A stretch of 64,000 bases of DNA from Pseudomonas viridiflava (GTDB taxonomy: Bacteria > Pseudomonadota > Gammaproteobacteria > Pseudomonadales > Pseudomonadaceae), in assembly GCF_900590755.1 (NCBI RefSeq), contig NZ_UUOC01000050.1:186001-250000 (forward strand). The letters run 5' to 3'. Under the pieces are notes generated by a model that did not search any database, was not told the DNA's origin, and was given only the letters and a program-made list of their open reading frames with translations. Both the position numbers and the translations under genes were made by a program. The first letter of the stretch is position 1. Each line of letters begins with the position of its first letter. Positions 34,501-42,766 of this stretch are shown here, piece by piece.

Positions 34501-35208
34501 ATGAGCCTTTGGAAAAAAATGGTCACCGCTATGCGTGGCGGCGCTTCGGAAGTTGGCGAAGCAATCGTTGACGCTCAAGCATTGCGTATTCTGGATCAGG
34601 AGATTCGCGATGCCGATGCCTCGATGCTCGCAGCCCGTAATCAGCTGATTCAGATCAAAGCCAAGCACAAGCTGTCCGTGCAGCGTGTGGATGAACACGA
34701 CAAGAACATTGCGAACTGGGAGCAGAAAGCCATCGCCGCCATGAACAAGGGCGAAGAAGGTCTGGCTCTGGAGTGCGCCGAGAAGGTTTCCGAGCTCACC
34801 GCCCTGCGCGATCAGGAAAAGGCAGCGGCCGATCAGTTCGGGATTCAGGTCACCAAACTCACCGCTCAGGTCACCAAAGCCGAAAGCCAGATCAAGGGCC
34901 TGCGTCAGCAAGCCGACATGGCCAAAGCGCGTGACAGCGTGCAGAAAGCGCAGATCAATGCCGCTGCCGCGACTGGCGGTGCCAATGGCCGCCTGGAAAC
35001 CGCAGTGGGTTCGCTGGCGCGCATCAAGGCCCGTCAGGATGAGCAGGACGCCAAGCTCGAAGCGGCTGAAGAACTGGCCGATGCCGCCAATGGCGGTGAT
35101 CTTGAGCGTCGCCTGCAAGATGCCGGCATCGGCGCAAAAACCGGTGGTGCTGCTGATGTACTGGCCCGTTTGAAAGCGCAAAACCAGGGTGGCAACGCGG
35201 GTCAATAA
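34501..35208 (+). CDS. yjfJ: PspA/IM30-family protein (YjfJ)
   Basis: 235 residues, almost entirely coiled coil (MSLWKKMVTAMRGGASEVGEAIVDAQALRILDQEIRDADASMLAARNQLIQIKAKHKL). This is the PspA/Vipp1/IM30 ESCRT-III-like fold: amphipathic first helix, long helical hairpin and Ala/Glu-rich end. Expected to oligomerise on the inner membrane and protect it under stress. Fourteen bp after yjfI; next gene is a rhomboid protease. Confidence 0.9.
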   Translation: MSLWKKMVTAMRGGASEVGEAIVDAQALRILDQEIRDADASMLAARNQLIQIKAKHKLSVQRVDEHDKNIANWEQKAIAAMNKGEEGLALECAEKVSELTALRDQEKAAADQFGIQVTKLTAQVTKAESQIKGLRQQADMAKARDSVQKAQINAAAATGGANGRLETAVGSLARIKARQDEQDAKLEAAEELADAANGGDLERRLQDAGIGAKTGGAADVLARLKAQNQGGNAGQ

Positions 35209-35292
35209 AGGTTGTCGACAAAGGGGCAGGCGGATATCCGTTTGCCCCTTTTTGGTCTGGGTGTTGTCCAGCACCAGGGTGGGGAGGGCTAC

Positions 35293-35853
35293 ATGAATAT
35301 CGGAAATGGACTACGCATTATTCTTGGCCTTGCCGCTTTGATGATCGTGGCGCAGGTGGTTAACTCTCTCACCGCTAACAGCCTCTTACAGCATGGCTTG
35401 ATCCCTCGTACGCTTTCCGGTTTGCAGGGCGTTATTTTTTCTCCGTTCCTGCATGGTTCGGTGCGCCATTTACTGAGCAATCTGTTGCCGTTTATTGTGC
35501 TGAGCTGGCTGGTGGCGACCGAAGGCGTGCAGCGTTACGTGCGCGTGGCGCTGTTGGTCGCGCTGCTGGGTGGCCTGCTGGTCTGGATAGTTGGGCGGTC
35601 GACGATTCATGTGGGAGCCAGCGGCCTGATCTTCGGGCTATGGGCTTATCTGTTGGCGAGGGCCTGGTATCAACGCAGTCTGGTCAGCTTCGGCATCGCA
35701 CTGGTTACGCTGGTGGGCTATAGCGGATTGATTCTGGGCTTCATCCCGGTGCCTGGCGTTTCATTTGAATCGCACCTCGCGGGCGCTGTTGCCGGTATCT
35801 TCGTGGCCTGGCTGATGCACTCAAAAGCGCTGATTCAAACCCCGTTGGTATGA
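35293..35853 (+). CDS. rhomboid-family intramembrane serine protease
   Basis: 186 residues from ATG 35293 (MNIGNGLRIILGLAALMIVAQVVN), RBS GGGGAGGG at 35280. Rhomboid core: FLHGSVRHLLSNLLPFIVLSW (H..N), catalytic Ser in HVGASGLIFGLWAYLLARAW (GxSG) and catalytic His in FESHLAGAVAGIFVAWLMH. Six transmembrane helices. Not part of the E. coli yjfIJKLMC operon, so its insertion between PspA-like and DUF2491 genes is a notable variation; possible role in cleaving a membrane protein of the same system. Confidence 0.9.
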   Translation: MNIGNGLRIILGLAALMIVAQVVNSLTANSLLQHGLIPRTLSGLQGVIFSPFLHGSVRHLLSNLLPFIVLSWLVATEGVQRYVRVALLVALLGGLLVWIVGRSTIHVGASGLIFGLWAYLLARAWYQRSLVSFGIALVTLVGYSGLILGFIPVPGVSFESHLAGAVAGIFVAWLMHSKALIQTPLV

Positions 35854-35920
35854 GCATTCCGGGCTGAATATCTGCCCGCTCTTCGTCCTCCGGCAAAAAA
35901 CGAAATGGAAGGAACGCATT

Positions 35921-36589
35921 ATGAGTTGGATTAAACGAGCTTTAGGCCTGGCACCGCCAAACCCGCCTGCCGGAGCTACGCCAACAATTGGCGCAAGCTT
36001 GCTCACACCGTTCGGCCTGGCCACCGGACGCATGCTGGATCTGGATGATTCGCTGAAGCTGCTGCTCGACGGGCACTCGGAATTGATCGTCCCCAATGAA
36101 GAGGTAGTGTGGTCTGTCGGTCACGTTGACCTTGGGCAGTCCATAAGGCTGGTGCGCTTCTACTTTGAAGATGAAGACTACTGGATGCAGGTCATGATGA
36201 ATGGCCCGGCGGCAGAGGACGTTCAGGACATTATTCTGTTCGGTTACAGCAGCGTCGTGACTATCAATAGTGAGTCGGAATTGAAGCGCCTGGTAGGCCC
36301 GGATTCCAAGATCGGCCTGCCGGTGTACGAGCACGACGGCTGGGAATACGAGCGTCAGTGGGGCACCGAAGTCGGGCAGACTGAACTGACACCCATGACC
36401 GAATCTGTAAGCAACCCGGATGGCAGCTACCGTATCGAGCATCTGAGCATGCTGTACGCTCGTGACACAGGCTTGATTGATCGTCGCGAGTTTTTGCTGC
36501 TGTCGGTTGAAGAGGATGAGGAGGGCGTGGTTTCTCTCACTACTTCGGTTGGCGTCACGTTGCAGTCCACTGACTTCACCGTCATCTAA
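35921..36589 (+). CDS. yjfK: DUF2491 family protein (YjfK)
   Basis: 222 residues (MSWIKRALGLAPPNPPAGATPTIGASLLTPFGLATGRMLDLDDSLKLLLDG). Acidic, soluble beta-rich protein with conserved YFEDEDYWMQVMMNG and PVYEHDGWEYERQWG, matching DUF2491. RBS GGAAGGA is 8 nt upstream. Its next gene yjfL starts 12 bp after its stop. Unknown biochemical role; conserved operon partner of YjfJ. Confidence 0.88.
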   Translation: MSWIKRALGLAPPNPPAGATPTIGASLLTPFGLATGRMLDLDDSLKLLLDGHSELIVPNEEVVWSVGHVDLGQSIRLVRFYFEDEDYWMQVMMNGPAAEDVQDIILFGYSSVVTINSESELKRLVGPDSKIGLPVYEHDGWEYERQWGTEVGQTELTPMTESVSNPDGSYRIEHLSMLYARDTGLIDRREFLLLSVEEDEEGVVSLTTSVGVTLQSTDFTVI

Positions 36590-36601
36590 AAGGAAGTAAA
36601 A

Positions 36602-37027
36602 ATGCTTGATGCGCTTAGTTTGTCTCTCAGCTTTGGTTCGGTGCTGAGCTTCGTTATCTACATCATTGTGGCCGGTGGCTTGTTCGGTCTGTTCCAGATG
36701 GCCTACACCCGACTGACCCCGCACAAAGAGTTCGTGCAGATTCGTGAAGGCAATGTCGCTGCGGCGGTTGCACTGGGCGGCGCATTGGTCGGCTTCGCAC
36801 TGCCTGCCAGCAACGTGATTACCTACAGCATCAGTGTGCTGGACGTAGTGATCTGGGCAGTCATTGCAGCCGTCGTGCAATTGTTGGCGTTCACCGCTAC
36901 CAACTTTGTTCTCAAAGACCTCTCGGCTCGTATCACCCGGGGCGAACTGGCGGCTGCCATTTACGCAGCCAGCGTCTCGATCAGTGTCGGTTTCCTTAAC
37001 TCGGCCTGCATGACGCCGTCGACCTGA
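36602..37027 (+). CDS. yjfL: DUF350 family membrane protein (YjfL)
   Basis: 141 residues with four hydrophobic helices (SFVIYIIVAGGLFGLFQMAYTRLTP; VAAAVALGGALVGFALPASNVI; SVLDVVIWAVIAAVVQLLAFTATNFV; AIYAASVSISVGFLNSACMTP). The N-terminal pair repeats in the C-terminal half as usual for DUF350 (UPF0719). Inner-membrane protein of the yjf operon; function unknown. Confidence 0.88.
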   Translation: MLDALSLSLSFGSVLSFVIYIIVAGGLFGLFQMAYTRLTPHKEFVQIREGNVAAAVALGGALVGFALPASNVITYSISVLDVVIWAVIAAVVQLLAFTATNFVLKDLSARITRGELAAAIYAASVSISVGFLNSACMTPST

Positions 37028-37054
37028 TCCCCGCGATCGAAAAAGGAGTATTCG

Positions 37055-37768
37055 ATGAGACGTAGTTCCTTGAAGCTGGTTCTGGCCAGCAGCCTTCCGC
37101 TGGCGCTCAGTGCATGCGGCAAGTCCGACACCGTCGACGTCACCGCGCAACAGACGTTTCCTACAGTACAAGCCTGTGTTGACCAGAAGGTTCCCGTAGA
37201 TGTGTGCTCGGATGCCTACATGACTGCCCTTGCAGATCACCGCCGCATCGCGCCCACGTACGACAATGCGGCCGCATGTGAAGCAGACTTTGTACCCGAT
37301 TACTGCCAGCAGAACTCTGATGGCAAGTTCACCCCCAAACTCGGCGGTTTTCAGCTGGAGCTTTCCGGCCAATTGCCCAAGTCTCAGGTCGATGCGGCCA
37401 ACGCTCAGGCCGGTCAATCCGGTGGTTCAGGCTTCGCCAGTTCGGGCGTCAACGGGTTCCTGATGGGTATGCTGGTCAGCAACATGGTCAGTAATATCGG
37501 CGGGGGTGGGCGCTACAACTCTCAGCCGGTGTACCAGGAGCGTGATTCCCGCGGCGGCTACCAGTCCTCGACGCTGTCCCGGCAGATCGAGCGTGGCAAG
37601 ACCTTCGGCAACTCCACTCAGGCACGCACCAGCTCAACTGGTGCTTACACCAAGAGCACCCTGGGCCGAAACTCGTCAGTTTCTTCATCGGTTTCCCGTG
37701 GCGGGTTTGGCAGCCAGGCGACTGCTCGTAGCGGTTGGGGCGGTAAAAGCAGCGGCTTCGGTGGCTGA
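37055..37768 (+). CDS. yjfM: DUF1190 lipoprotein (YjfM)
   Basis: 237 residues. Lipoprotein signal MRRSSLKLVLASSLPLALSAC|GKSD with lipobox LSAC. DUF1190 core with cysteine pattern VQACVDQKVPVDVCSDAYMTALADH..NAAACEADFVPDYCQQNSDG. The C-terminal half is a Gly/Ser/Arg-rich low-complexity tail ending WGGKSSGFGG. Anchored in the periplasm; paired with the GSP-synthase-like gene 14 bp downstream as in E. coli. Confidence 0.88.
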   Translation: MRRSSLKLVLASSLPLALSACGKSDTVDVTAQQTFPTVQACVDQKVPVDVCSDAYMTALADHRRIAPTYDNAAACEADFVPDYCQQNSDGKFTPKLGGFQLELSGQLPKSQVDAANAQAGQSGGSGFASSGVNGFLMGMLVSNMVSNIGGGGRYNSQPVYQERDSRGGYQSSTLSRQIERGKTFGNSTQARTSSTGAYTKSTLGRNSSVSSSVSRGGFGSQATARSGWGGKSSGFGG

Positions 37769-37782
37769 CAGGAGCGCGGGCC

Positions 37783-38940
37783 ATGAAAAAGATCAGTATC
37801 GAAGAGCGGCCAGACTGGCGCGAAACCGCCGAGCGTGAAGGTTTTGATTTTCACACCATCGACGGCGAGCGGTATTGGGATGAGCGTGCTTACTACCAGT
37901 TCACTGAAGCTCAGATCACTCGAGACATTGAAGCTCCGACGCAGGAGCTTCATGCCATGTGTATGGATGCCGTCGAGAGAGTGGTGGAAAGCGAAGAGTT
38001 GCTGACCGAGCTGGCAATCCCACCACAGTTCTTTGATCTGGTCCGCACCTCCTGGAAGGAAGGGCATCCGCATCTGTACGGTCGCTTCGACTTCAGCTAT
38101 GACGGCGTCAATCCGGCGAAGCTGCTGGAAGGCAACATGGATACGCCGACCTCCGCCTACGAGGCCGGTGCCTTTCAACTCATCTGGCTGGAAGAGCAGA
38201 TCGCCCGAGGCGTGTTGCCTGCACATGCCACGCAGTTCAATTCCCTGGCCGAAGATCTGGTTCGAGCCTTCGCAGCAATTCGAGAGGGCGGGCCGTTTTA
38301 CTTCTCCGCCATGTCAGGTTCCGCCGAAGATCGGGGCACCACTGAATTCCTGCGCAAGATGGCCGAGCATGTTGGTATTGAAACTCGGCATATCGATATC
38401 GAAGACATCGGCCTCAACTCCCAGGGCCGCTTTGTCGATCTCGAAGGCCGCTGGATCGAACGTATCTTCAAACTGCATGCCTGGGAACACGTGTTCCACG
38501 AACCGCATGGTCAGGCAGTGCCGCAATGCGACACACAATTCATCGAGCCTGCGTGGAAGTCCATCATCTCCAACAAAGGCATACTGCCGCTGCTGTGGAA
38601 ATTCAACGAAGGGCATCCAAATCTGCTGCCGACCTTCGTCGACAAAGACCCGCGATCACCTGTCCCAAAAGGCTGGGTCCGCAAACCCTTCTTCTCCCGC
38701 GAAGGCGCCAACATCGAAATCCGCACCCCTGGCGACCAGGTCATCTTCGAAGACGGCCCCTACAACGACGCCCCCTACATCCTCCAACAGTTCGCCCCAC
38801 TGCCGCGCTTTGGCGACAGTTACACGTTGATTGGCTCATGGGTGGTGGGCGACCTGGCGTCAGGCATCGGTATCCGCGAGGACGACAGCCTGATCACCAA
38901 GGACAGCAGCCGGTTCTTGCCGCATGTGGTGGTGGGGTGA
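37783..38940 (+). CDS. yjfC: glutathionylspermidine synthase family protein (YjfC)
   Basis: 385 residues (MKKISIEERPDWRETAEREGFDFHTIDGERYWDERAYYQFTEAQITRDIEAPTQELHAMC). ATP-grasp-like domain of the GSP synthase C-terminal half: FDFSYDGVNPAKLLEGNMDTPTSAYEAGAFQLIWLEE and KPFFSREGANIEI. It lacks the amidase half of bifunctional Gss, so it ligates rather than hydrolyses; the E. coli homologue YjfC/YgiC is not a true glutathionylspermidine synthetase. Last gene of the operon; the acceptor is unknown. Confidence 0.88.
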   Translation: MKKISIEERPDWRETAEREGFDFHTIDGERYWDERAYYQFTEAQITRDIEAPTQELHAMCMDAVERVVESEELLTELAIPPQFFDLVRTSWKEGHPHLYGRFDFSYDGVNPAKLLEGNMDTPTSAYEAGAFQLIWLEEQIARGVLPAHATQFNSLAEDLVRAFAAIREGGPFYFSAMSGSAEDRGTTEFLRKMAEHVGIETRHIDIEDIGLNSQGRFVDLEGRWIERIFKLHAWEHVFHEPHGQAVPQCDTQFIEPAWKSIISNKGILPLLWKFNEGHPNLLPTFVDKDPRSPVPKGWVRKPFFSREGANIEIRTPGDQVIFEDGPYNDAPYILQQFAPLPRFGDSYTLIGSWVVGDLASGIGIREDDSLITKDSSRFLPHVVVG

Positions 38941-38994
38941 TTTGGGCGATGCGGTTTCTTAACTCATCCTCGTGGTCGACATCTGCTCCCGGCT

Positions 38995-39426
38995 TTAGAG
39001 TTGGTTGGTACTCATGGCCTGCTGAACAAGCAGCAGTAACGCATCAGTAGCTGACAGCAGCTCAGACAGGAGCCGCTCATCGACATCCATATAGCCTTCG
39101 TATTCGGCCAAATTGCGCCGCTCATGGCAGAGTGCGAAAAGGCGCACATGGGTGGTGCCAATATCGAGGGTGTGCGACAGGCATTGGAAGACCAGATAGC
39201 GTCGATCTGAGCGATACCCCTGCAGGCGCATAGCTGTAAGAGCAAGTGCATGCGCCGCGTTATACGTAAGGTCAAAGCGACTGGCGAAGGAGAGAGTAGG
39301 GCTGTGAGCATCTTTCAGGCGGTCAACAGCCGAATTTAATAAGCCTTCACATTCCTTCCGGTCCGGTGGCTCCGCTTTGAGGCCACCCTTACGTATCAAA
39401 TTTTCCAGATTCTCTTTACTGCCCAT
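38995..39426 (-). CDS. HEPN-domain protein (toxin of a HEPN/MNT pair)
   Basis: 143 residues, all helical (MGSKENLENLIRKGGLKAEPPDRKECEGLLNSAVDRLKDA..). Contains RLFALCH (R-x5-H), a HEPN-type RX4-6H ribonuclease motif, and ERRNLAEYEGY, frequent in HEPN proteins partnered with nucleotidyltransferases. It overlaps the nucleotidyltransferase gene by 11 bp, with translation likely coupled. By family knowledge the HEPN member acts as an RNase toxin that the MNT partner neutralises, often by AMPylation. Located just outside the genomic island. Confidence 0.75.
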   Translation of the reverse strand: MGSKENLENLIRKGGLKAEPPDRKECEGLLNSAVDRLKDAHSPTLSFASRFDLTYNAAHALALTAMRLQGYRSDRRYLVFQCLSHTLDIGTTHVRLFALCHERRNLAEYEGYMDVDERLLSELLSATDALLLLVQQAMSTNQL

Positions 39427-40018
39427 CGCTTATCTCTTCCGGTTTGTGTCCAAACAAATCGATTTTTTCCTGCTGGTCTACTCGCGTGACAAAGCTGTTG
39501 CCGGCGGCTTTCTTTGTCTGCCAATCGCCCAAAGTGTAGAGCGTCGGGTTAATGGTGCGGCCTAGATGTTCCTCCACCGGTAGGAGAAGCTCCATAGCTT
39601 CGCTGTAACTGATGGTTTCGCCTATGAGCATCAGGTCGATATCGCTTCCTGCATGATCGTTGCCTTTTGCAATTGAGCCATAAACGAACGCCCAGGCCAG
39701 CTTTTCAGCAACAGGTAGCAATGCGGCGCGCAGTTGCTCGGCGATTCCAAACGTTTTACGAACGATACTCAAAATCTCGGCATAAATTGGACACGCAGGA
39801 TTCGCCTGATAGTGAGTCTGATTCCCTTGCCTGGACATGAGCAGGATGCCCGATTTGTGCAGGCGCTCAAGCTCACGCATGAGGCTACCTTTGCCGACCT
39901 GAGCCCAGCGGGCGATTTCGTTCGCGTAAAAAGTTTGATCGGGCTTGCCGTAGAGCAAGCCGAGCACCTTCTGCTGGGTCATCGAAAAGAGAGCGTCGCT
40001 CAGGGAGAGGGAAAACAT
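39416..40018 (-). CDS. winged-helix plus nucleotidyltransferase (MNT) antitoxin
   Basis: 200 residues. N-terminal winged helix (ALFSMTQQKVLGLLYGKPDQTFYANEIARWAQVGKGSLMRELERLHKSGILLMSRQGNQTHYQANPAC) followed by a minimal nucleotidyltransferase with the G-S-x-A-x-G...D-x-D motif (AFVYGSIAKGNDHAGSDIDLMLIGE). First gene of the pair, on the minus strand. The winged helix suggests it binds the 15-bp inverted repeat 12 bp upstream of its start and represses the operon. Confidence 0.82.
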   Translation of the reverse strand: MFSLSLSDALFSMTQQKVLGLLYGKPDQTFYANEIARWAQVGKGSLMRELERLHKSGILLMSRQGNQTHYQANPACPIYAEILSIVRKTFGIAEQLRAALLPVAEKLAWAFVYGSIAKGNDHAGSDIDLMLIGETISYSEAMELLLPVEEHLGRTINPTLYTLGDWQTKKAAGNSFVTRVDQQEKIDLFGHKPEEISDGQ

Positions 40019-40030
40019 GTCAATCTCATC

Positions 40031-40068
40031 GGTCCTAAAAAGGGAACGATAAGTCCCTTTTTAGGACC
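40031..40068. promoter_or_regulatory. perfect 15-bp inverted repeat, putative operator of the HEPN/MNT operon
   Basis: GGTCCTAAAAAGGGA (40031-40045) and its exact complement TCCCTTTTTAGGACC (40054-40068) with 8 nt between. It covers the region where the promoter of the minus-strand gene starting at 40018 must lie. A wHTH antitoxin binding its own promoter is usual for such systems. Confidence 0.7.
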
Positions 40069-40111
40069 TTTCAAGTTTTTTTAGCTCGAGGGTGCGTCCA
40101 AAACCCAAACG

Positions 40112-40140
40112 AAAAAAAACCGCGCAATGCGCGGTTTTTT
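40112..40140 (-). terminator. intrinsic terminator, originally that of tRNA-Ile2
   Basis: AAAAAAAACCGCGC-AAT-GCGCGGTTTTTT; on the minus strand a stem with T tract. It sits 6 bp left of the left att repeat, so before the island entered it directly followed the tRNA 3' end. It is bidirectional. Confidence 0.8.
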
Positions 40141-40145
40141 CAAAG

Positions 40146-40191
40146 ATGGTGGGCCCACACGGACTCGAACCGTGGACCAAGGGATTATGAG
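40146..40191. repeat. left attachment site (att, partial tRNA copy)
   Basis: 46 bp identical to 53544-53589 (begins ATGGTGGGCCCACACGGACT, ends GGGATTATGAG). It contains the CCA, T arm, variable loop and half the anticodon arm of tRNA-Ile2 on the minus strand; identity breaks at the anticodon loop. It marks the distal edge of the element. Confidence 0.92.
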
Positions 40192-40312
40192 AGAGCTATG
40201 GAGCTGTTTCACGGCGTCTCATCAGTTATCTCACGTTGCGATAAATTCATTAATTACAATGAGTTATCAGGATAAATTGTCTTTCCACGTTTCAATGGAT
40301 ACCCTGAGATTG

Positions 40313-40340
40313 CATGCGAAACGGGGAACGAACGGGGAAA
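40313..40340. repeat. 28-bp direct repeat, left copy (putative integrase arm site)
   Basis: Identical to 53459-53486. It contains two tandem ACGGGGAA words (CATGCGAAACGGGGAACGAA...). It lies inside the island 122 bp from the left att, directly before the integrase start. Confidence 0.75.
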
Positions 40341-40343
40341 GAG

Positions 40344-41774
40344 ATGGTAAAGCGTACTCGGTTGACGGACCTGGAAGCACATGCGGTCAAGACTCGAAAG
40401 TCAGAGCCGGTGGGTTCGCGGGGGAAAGGAACGTTGCTTCTGGAGCGCAAGGCCTCTGGAGTGATCATGGCCTATTACCGTGAGAGAACCCCGACAAGTG
40501 ATCAGCGCCTCTCGCTGGGAGCGCTTGCTAAAAAGCCGCACGCCTGTACCAATGAGAAGACCTTGGATACGTTGCGATCCGAAGCGCTCAAGATAGCCAG
40601 CGATGTTGGGTCTGCTGGCGGTATCTCAGATTACCTCGACGGATTGGCCCAACAATTAGTCGCAGCGGACGCCGAAAAAGCACGCCTACTTCGTCAGTCC
40701 GAGGCAGCGTCTAGACGCGGCACCTTTGGTGACCTTCTCGACAGCTATATAAGCAGTATGGAAACAGCGGGGAGGGCGAGCACTAAGGAAACTGCCAACC
40801 TGTTCAAGTTGCATGTCAAAGACCATCACCCCATCTTAATCGCTCGCGCGGCAGCTGAAATCGAGCCCGAGGATGTTCAGCTCATCCTGGCCGGTGTGCT
40901 TGGACGCAAGCCTAAGGGGCGGGGGAAGGGCAATAAGGCGGCTGGGACTTCATTCAATGGAATGCGGACTACATGCGATAAGCTCAGGCGTTATCTGCGA
41001 GCAGCATTCAGCTATGCCGCTAAAGCCCATTTGGCACCAGAGCGCCTGGCCAGTGACGGCAAAGTTTTTTCTATCCGATCAAACCCGGTGAGAGACATCC
41101 CCGTCACGCAAGGCACGGGCGCGGGTCATACGGAGTCTTTGAGTCCTGCTGAGCTGGGGGAGTTGTTACGCCACCTCGATACTCTGCCGCCACGTCACGC
41201 CGCGATTACCAAGGCGCTTATTTACCTTGGGGGGCAGCGCCTTATCCAGCTCTGCGCTGTGCCGTGGGACGCCGTTACTGATACGACAATCAGTTTGCTG
41301 GACGGGAAAGGCCGTAAAGCCCAGGCATGGGAGCATCTGCTGCCAATCACCGAGCGCATCAGTGAGATCATCCAGCCACTACTTGAACATCGTATAGGTC
41401 CAGGGCCTTTTTCTTTGACTCCCGGCAAGACTGCAAACCCGATCACCCTCACCAAGATATTCAGTGATGCCGGTCGGTTGCTTTCAGCTGGTGGGGAAAC
41501 ACAGGCTTTCACCTGGAAGAATGTTCGCGTGACTGCTGAGTCCCTGTTGGCGCATTTGGGCGTGAGTACCGAGGTTCGCGCGTGGTTACTTTCTCATGGC
41601 CGCAGTGGTGTTCAGGCTAAGCATTACGACCGATACAGCTATCTTCCTGAGAAACGGGCCGCACTGGAGCAATGGGGGCGTTATCTGGATGGCCTGGCGA
41701 GTGGTGAAGCGCAGACTGACAACGTGGTTCTGCTGTCGAGGCTGAAAAAGAGGATCGTTGACTCGATGCCCTAG
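40344..41774 (+). CDS. tyrosine recombinase (island integrase 1)
   Basis: About 476 residues from ATG 40344 (MVKRTRLTDLEAHAVKTRKSEPVGSRGKG); an in-frame ATG at 40314 lies inside the 28-bp repeat and is disfavoured. An N-terminal arm/core-binding part (TFGDLLDSYISSMETAGRASTKETANLFKLHV) is followed by the catalytic domain: Arg in ALIYLGGQRLIQLCAVPWDAV, K-N-x-R in FTWKNVRVTAE, HGRSG and the Tyr in KHYDRYSY. The usual HxLR box is thus altered (KNVR). Position next to the left att and transcription into the island suggest it mediates tRNA-Ile2 integration. Confidence 0.9.
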   Translation: MVKRTRLTDLEAHAVKTRKSEPVGSRGKGTLLLERKASGVIMAYYRERTPTSDQRLSLGALAKKPHACTNEKTLDTLRSEALKIASDVGSAGGISDYLDGLAQQLVAADAEKARLLRQSEAASRRGTFGDLLDSYISSMETAGRASTKETANLFKLHVKDHHPILIARAAAEIEPEDVQLILAGVLGRKPKGRGKGNKAAGTSFNGMRTTCDKLRRYLRAAFSYAAKAHLAPERLASDGKVFSIRSNPVRDIPVTQGTGAGHTESLSPAELGELLRHLDTLPPRHAAITKALIYLGGQRLIQLCAVPWDAVTDTTISLLDGKGRKAQAWEHLLPITERISEIIQPLLEHRIGPGPFSLTPGKTANPITLTKIFSDAGRLLSAGGETQAFTWKNVRVTAESLLAHLGVSTEVRAWLLSHGRSGVQAKHYDRYSYLPEKRAALEQWGRYLDGLASGEAQTDNVVLLSRLKKRIVDSMP

Positions 41775-41975
41775 CGTTCTGCTGAGTGGTCGTAGATTTG
41801 TCTACTGAGGGTGTGAGGCTACGTTAAGACATAGAGTCTCACCGAAGCTCTCAGGTCCGAATTTGGCCGTTGTGGTGAATAACAGACTTCGGCCGACCCC
41901 GGTGAAAATACGGGATTAGCATTAACAAGCAATAAAAGCGCATGAACAGGAAATCTGTTCATAACAGCGCCTAAC

Positions 41976-42009
41976 TACACTTAAAGTGTACTTTTACACT
42001 TTAAGTGTA
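41976..42009. promoter_or_regulatory. perfect 15-bp inverted repeat with nearly palindromic arms
   Basis: TACACTTAAAGTGTA (41976-41990), CTTT, then its complement TACACTTTAAGTGTA (41995-42009). Each arm is itself almost self-complementary. It lacks a T tract, so it is more likely a protein-binding site than a terminator. Confidence 0.6.
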
Positions 42010-42506
42010 AAAGTCTCTGTCCGCTTCGGCGTCACGCTCATCAAATCCGCGCCACGATTTCACTGTTCGCATTTCGTGGCGCAAACATCTACGTTATCAA
42101 AATGATGTTAAAAAATTCTCTGTAGGTCTGTCCTGAATATCTGTGTTAGGGCCTGATGAGGGCCTCTTTAGGTCCTCTTTAGGTTCTCTGAAAGCCACGT
42201 CCCACGGGCCTTTCCGCGAAATCCGATGAGCGGTAAAATGCCCGTTTTGAGGAGCTTCCCCAATTCGTGTTTGATCGGAAAGGTACGTAAAGGCACGTAC
42301 TGGAACATAATGAACTGTAGTTTGAACGGTGAGAATGTCCGGGGATATGTCCAACAATCTGGATGTAGAAAATAAAATTCTTGGTGTTTCATTTTCTGCG
42401 TCTTAGAATCCGGCTGTGTCACACAGAAACGTGCTTTTACCATATGAAACATCTGTATGGCCGTGACTGTTAGGCTCGCTGGAAGTTGGAATCGCAGACA
42501 AAGAAA

Positions 42507-42534
42507 AGCCCCTGGCATCTCACCTCCAGGGGCT
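42507..42534 (-). terminator. putative intrinsic terminator (minus strand)
   Basis: AGCCCCTGG and CCAGGGGCT enclose a 10-nt loop; on the minus strand the hairpin is followed by TTTCTTTG. This implies a minus-strand transcript ending here, initiated between about 42540 and 42760, where no protein gene is apparent. Confidence 0.55.
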
Positions 42535-42766
42535 CACTCGGAAAGGACGTTTCAGCGTCCTCTGTATACCAGCTAGGCCAGCATACAACCCGAGGGGAGA
42601 AGCAATTGGAACGGCTTCGCGGCGAACTGTAGTCCCGGAAGGAATACGGCACAACCTGTAATTCGTACAGTGGTGGTGTATCCGACGATCTACACCATGG
42701 CCCTTTTACAGGACCTGGTGGGCACAGTGAGACCTCCTCGGTAAATCCATGTTTGGAGTTACCGCA

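Larger units (their letters stand above)
41775..42766. other. noncoding block of the island (about 1 kb)
   Basis: No reading frame here has a good RBS and recognisable product. It holds the 41976-42009 inverted repeat and the 42507-42534 hairpin. In P4-type satellites the region before the regulatory genes carries the immunity RNA, so an untranslated regulator is conceivable, but I see no specific match. Confidence 0.45.

Noticed and set aside
35942..37417. 491-codon minus-strand frame over yjfK-yjfL-yjfM
   Set aside because: Covers three recognised plus-strand genes with proper spacing; not credible as a gene.
42097..42518. minus-strand frames of 86 and 116 codons in the island noncoding block
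   Set aside because: They overlap each other in different frames, have no RBS that I can support and no recognisable product.
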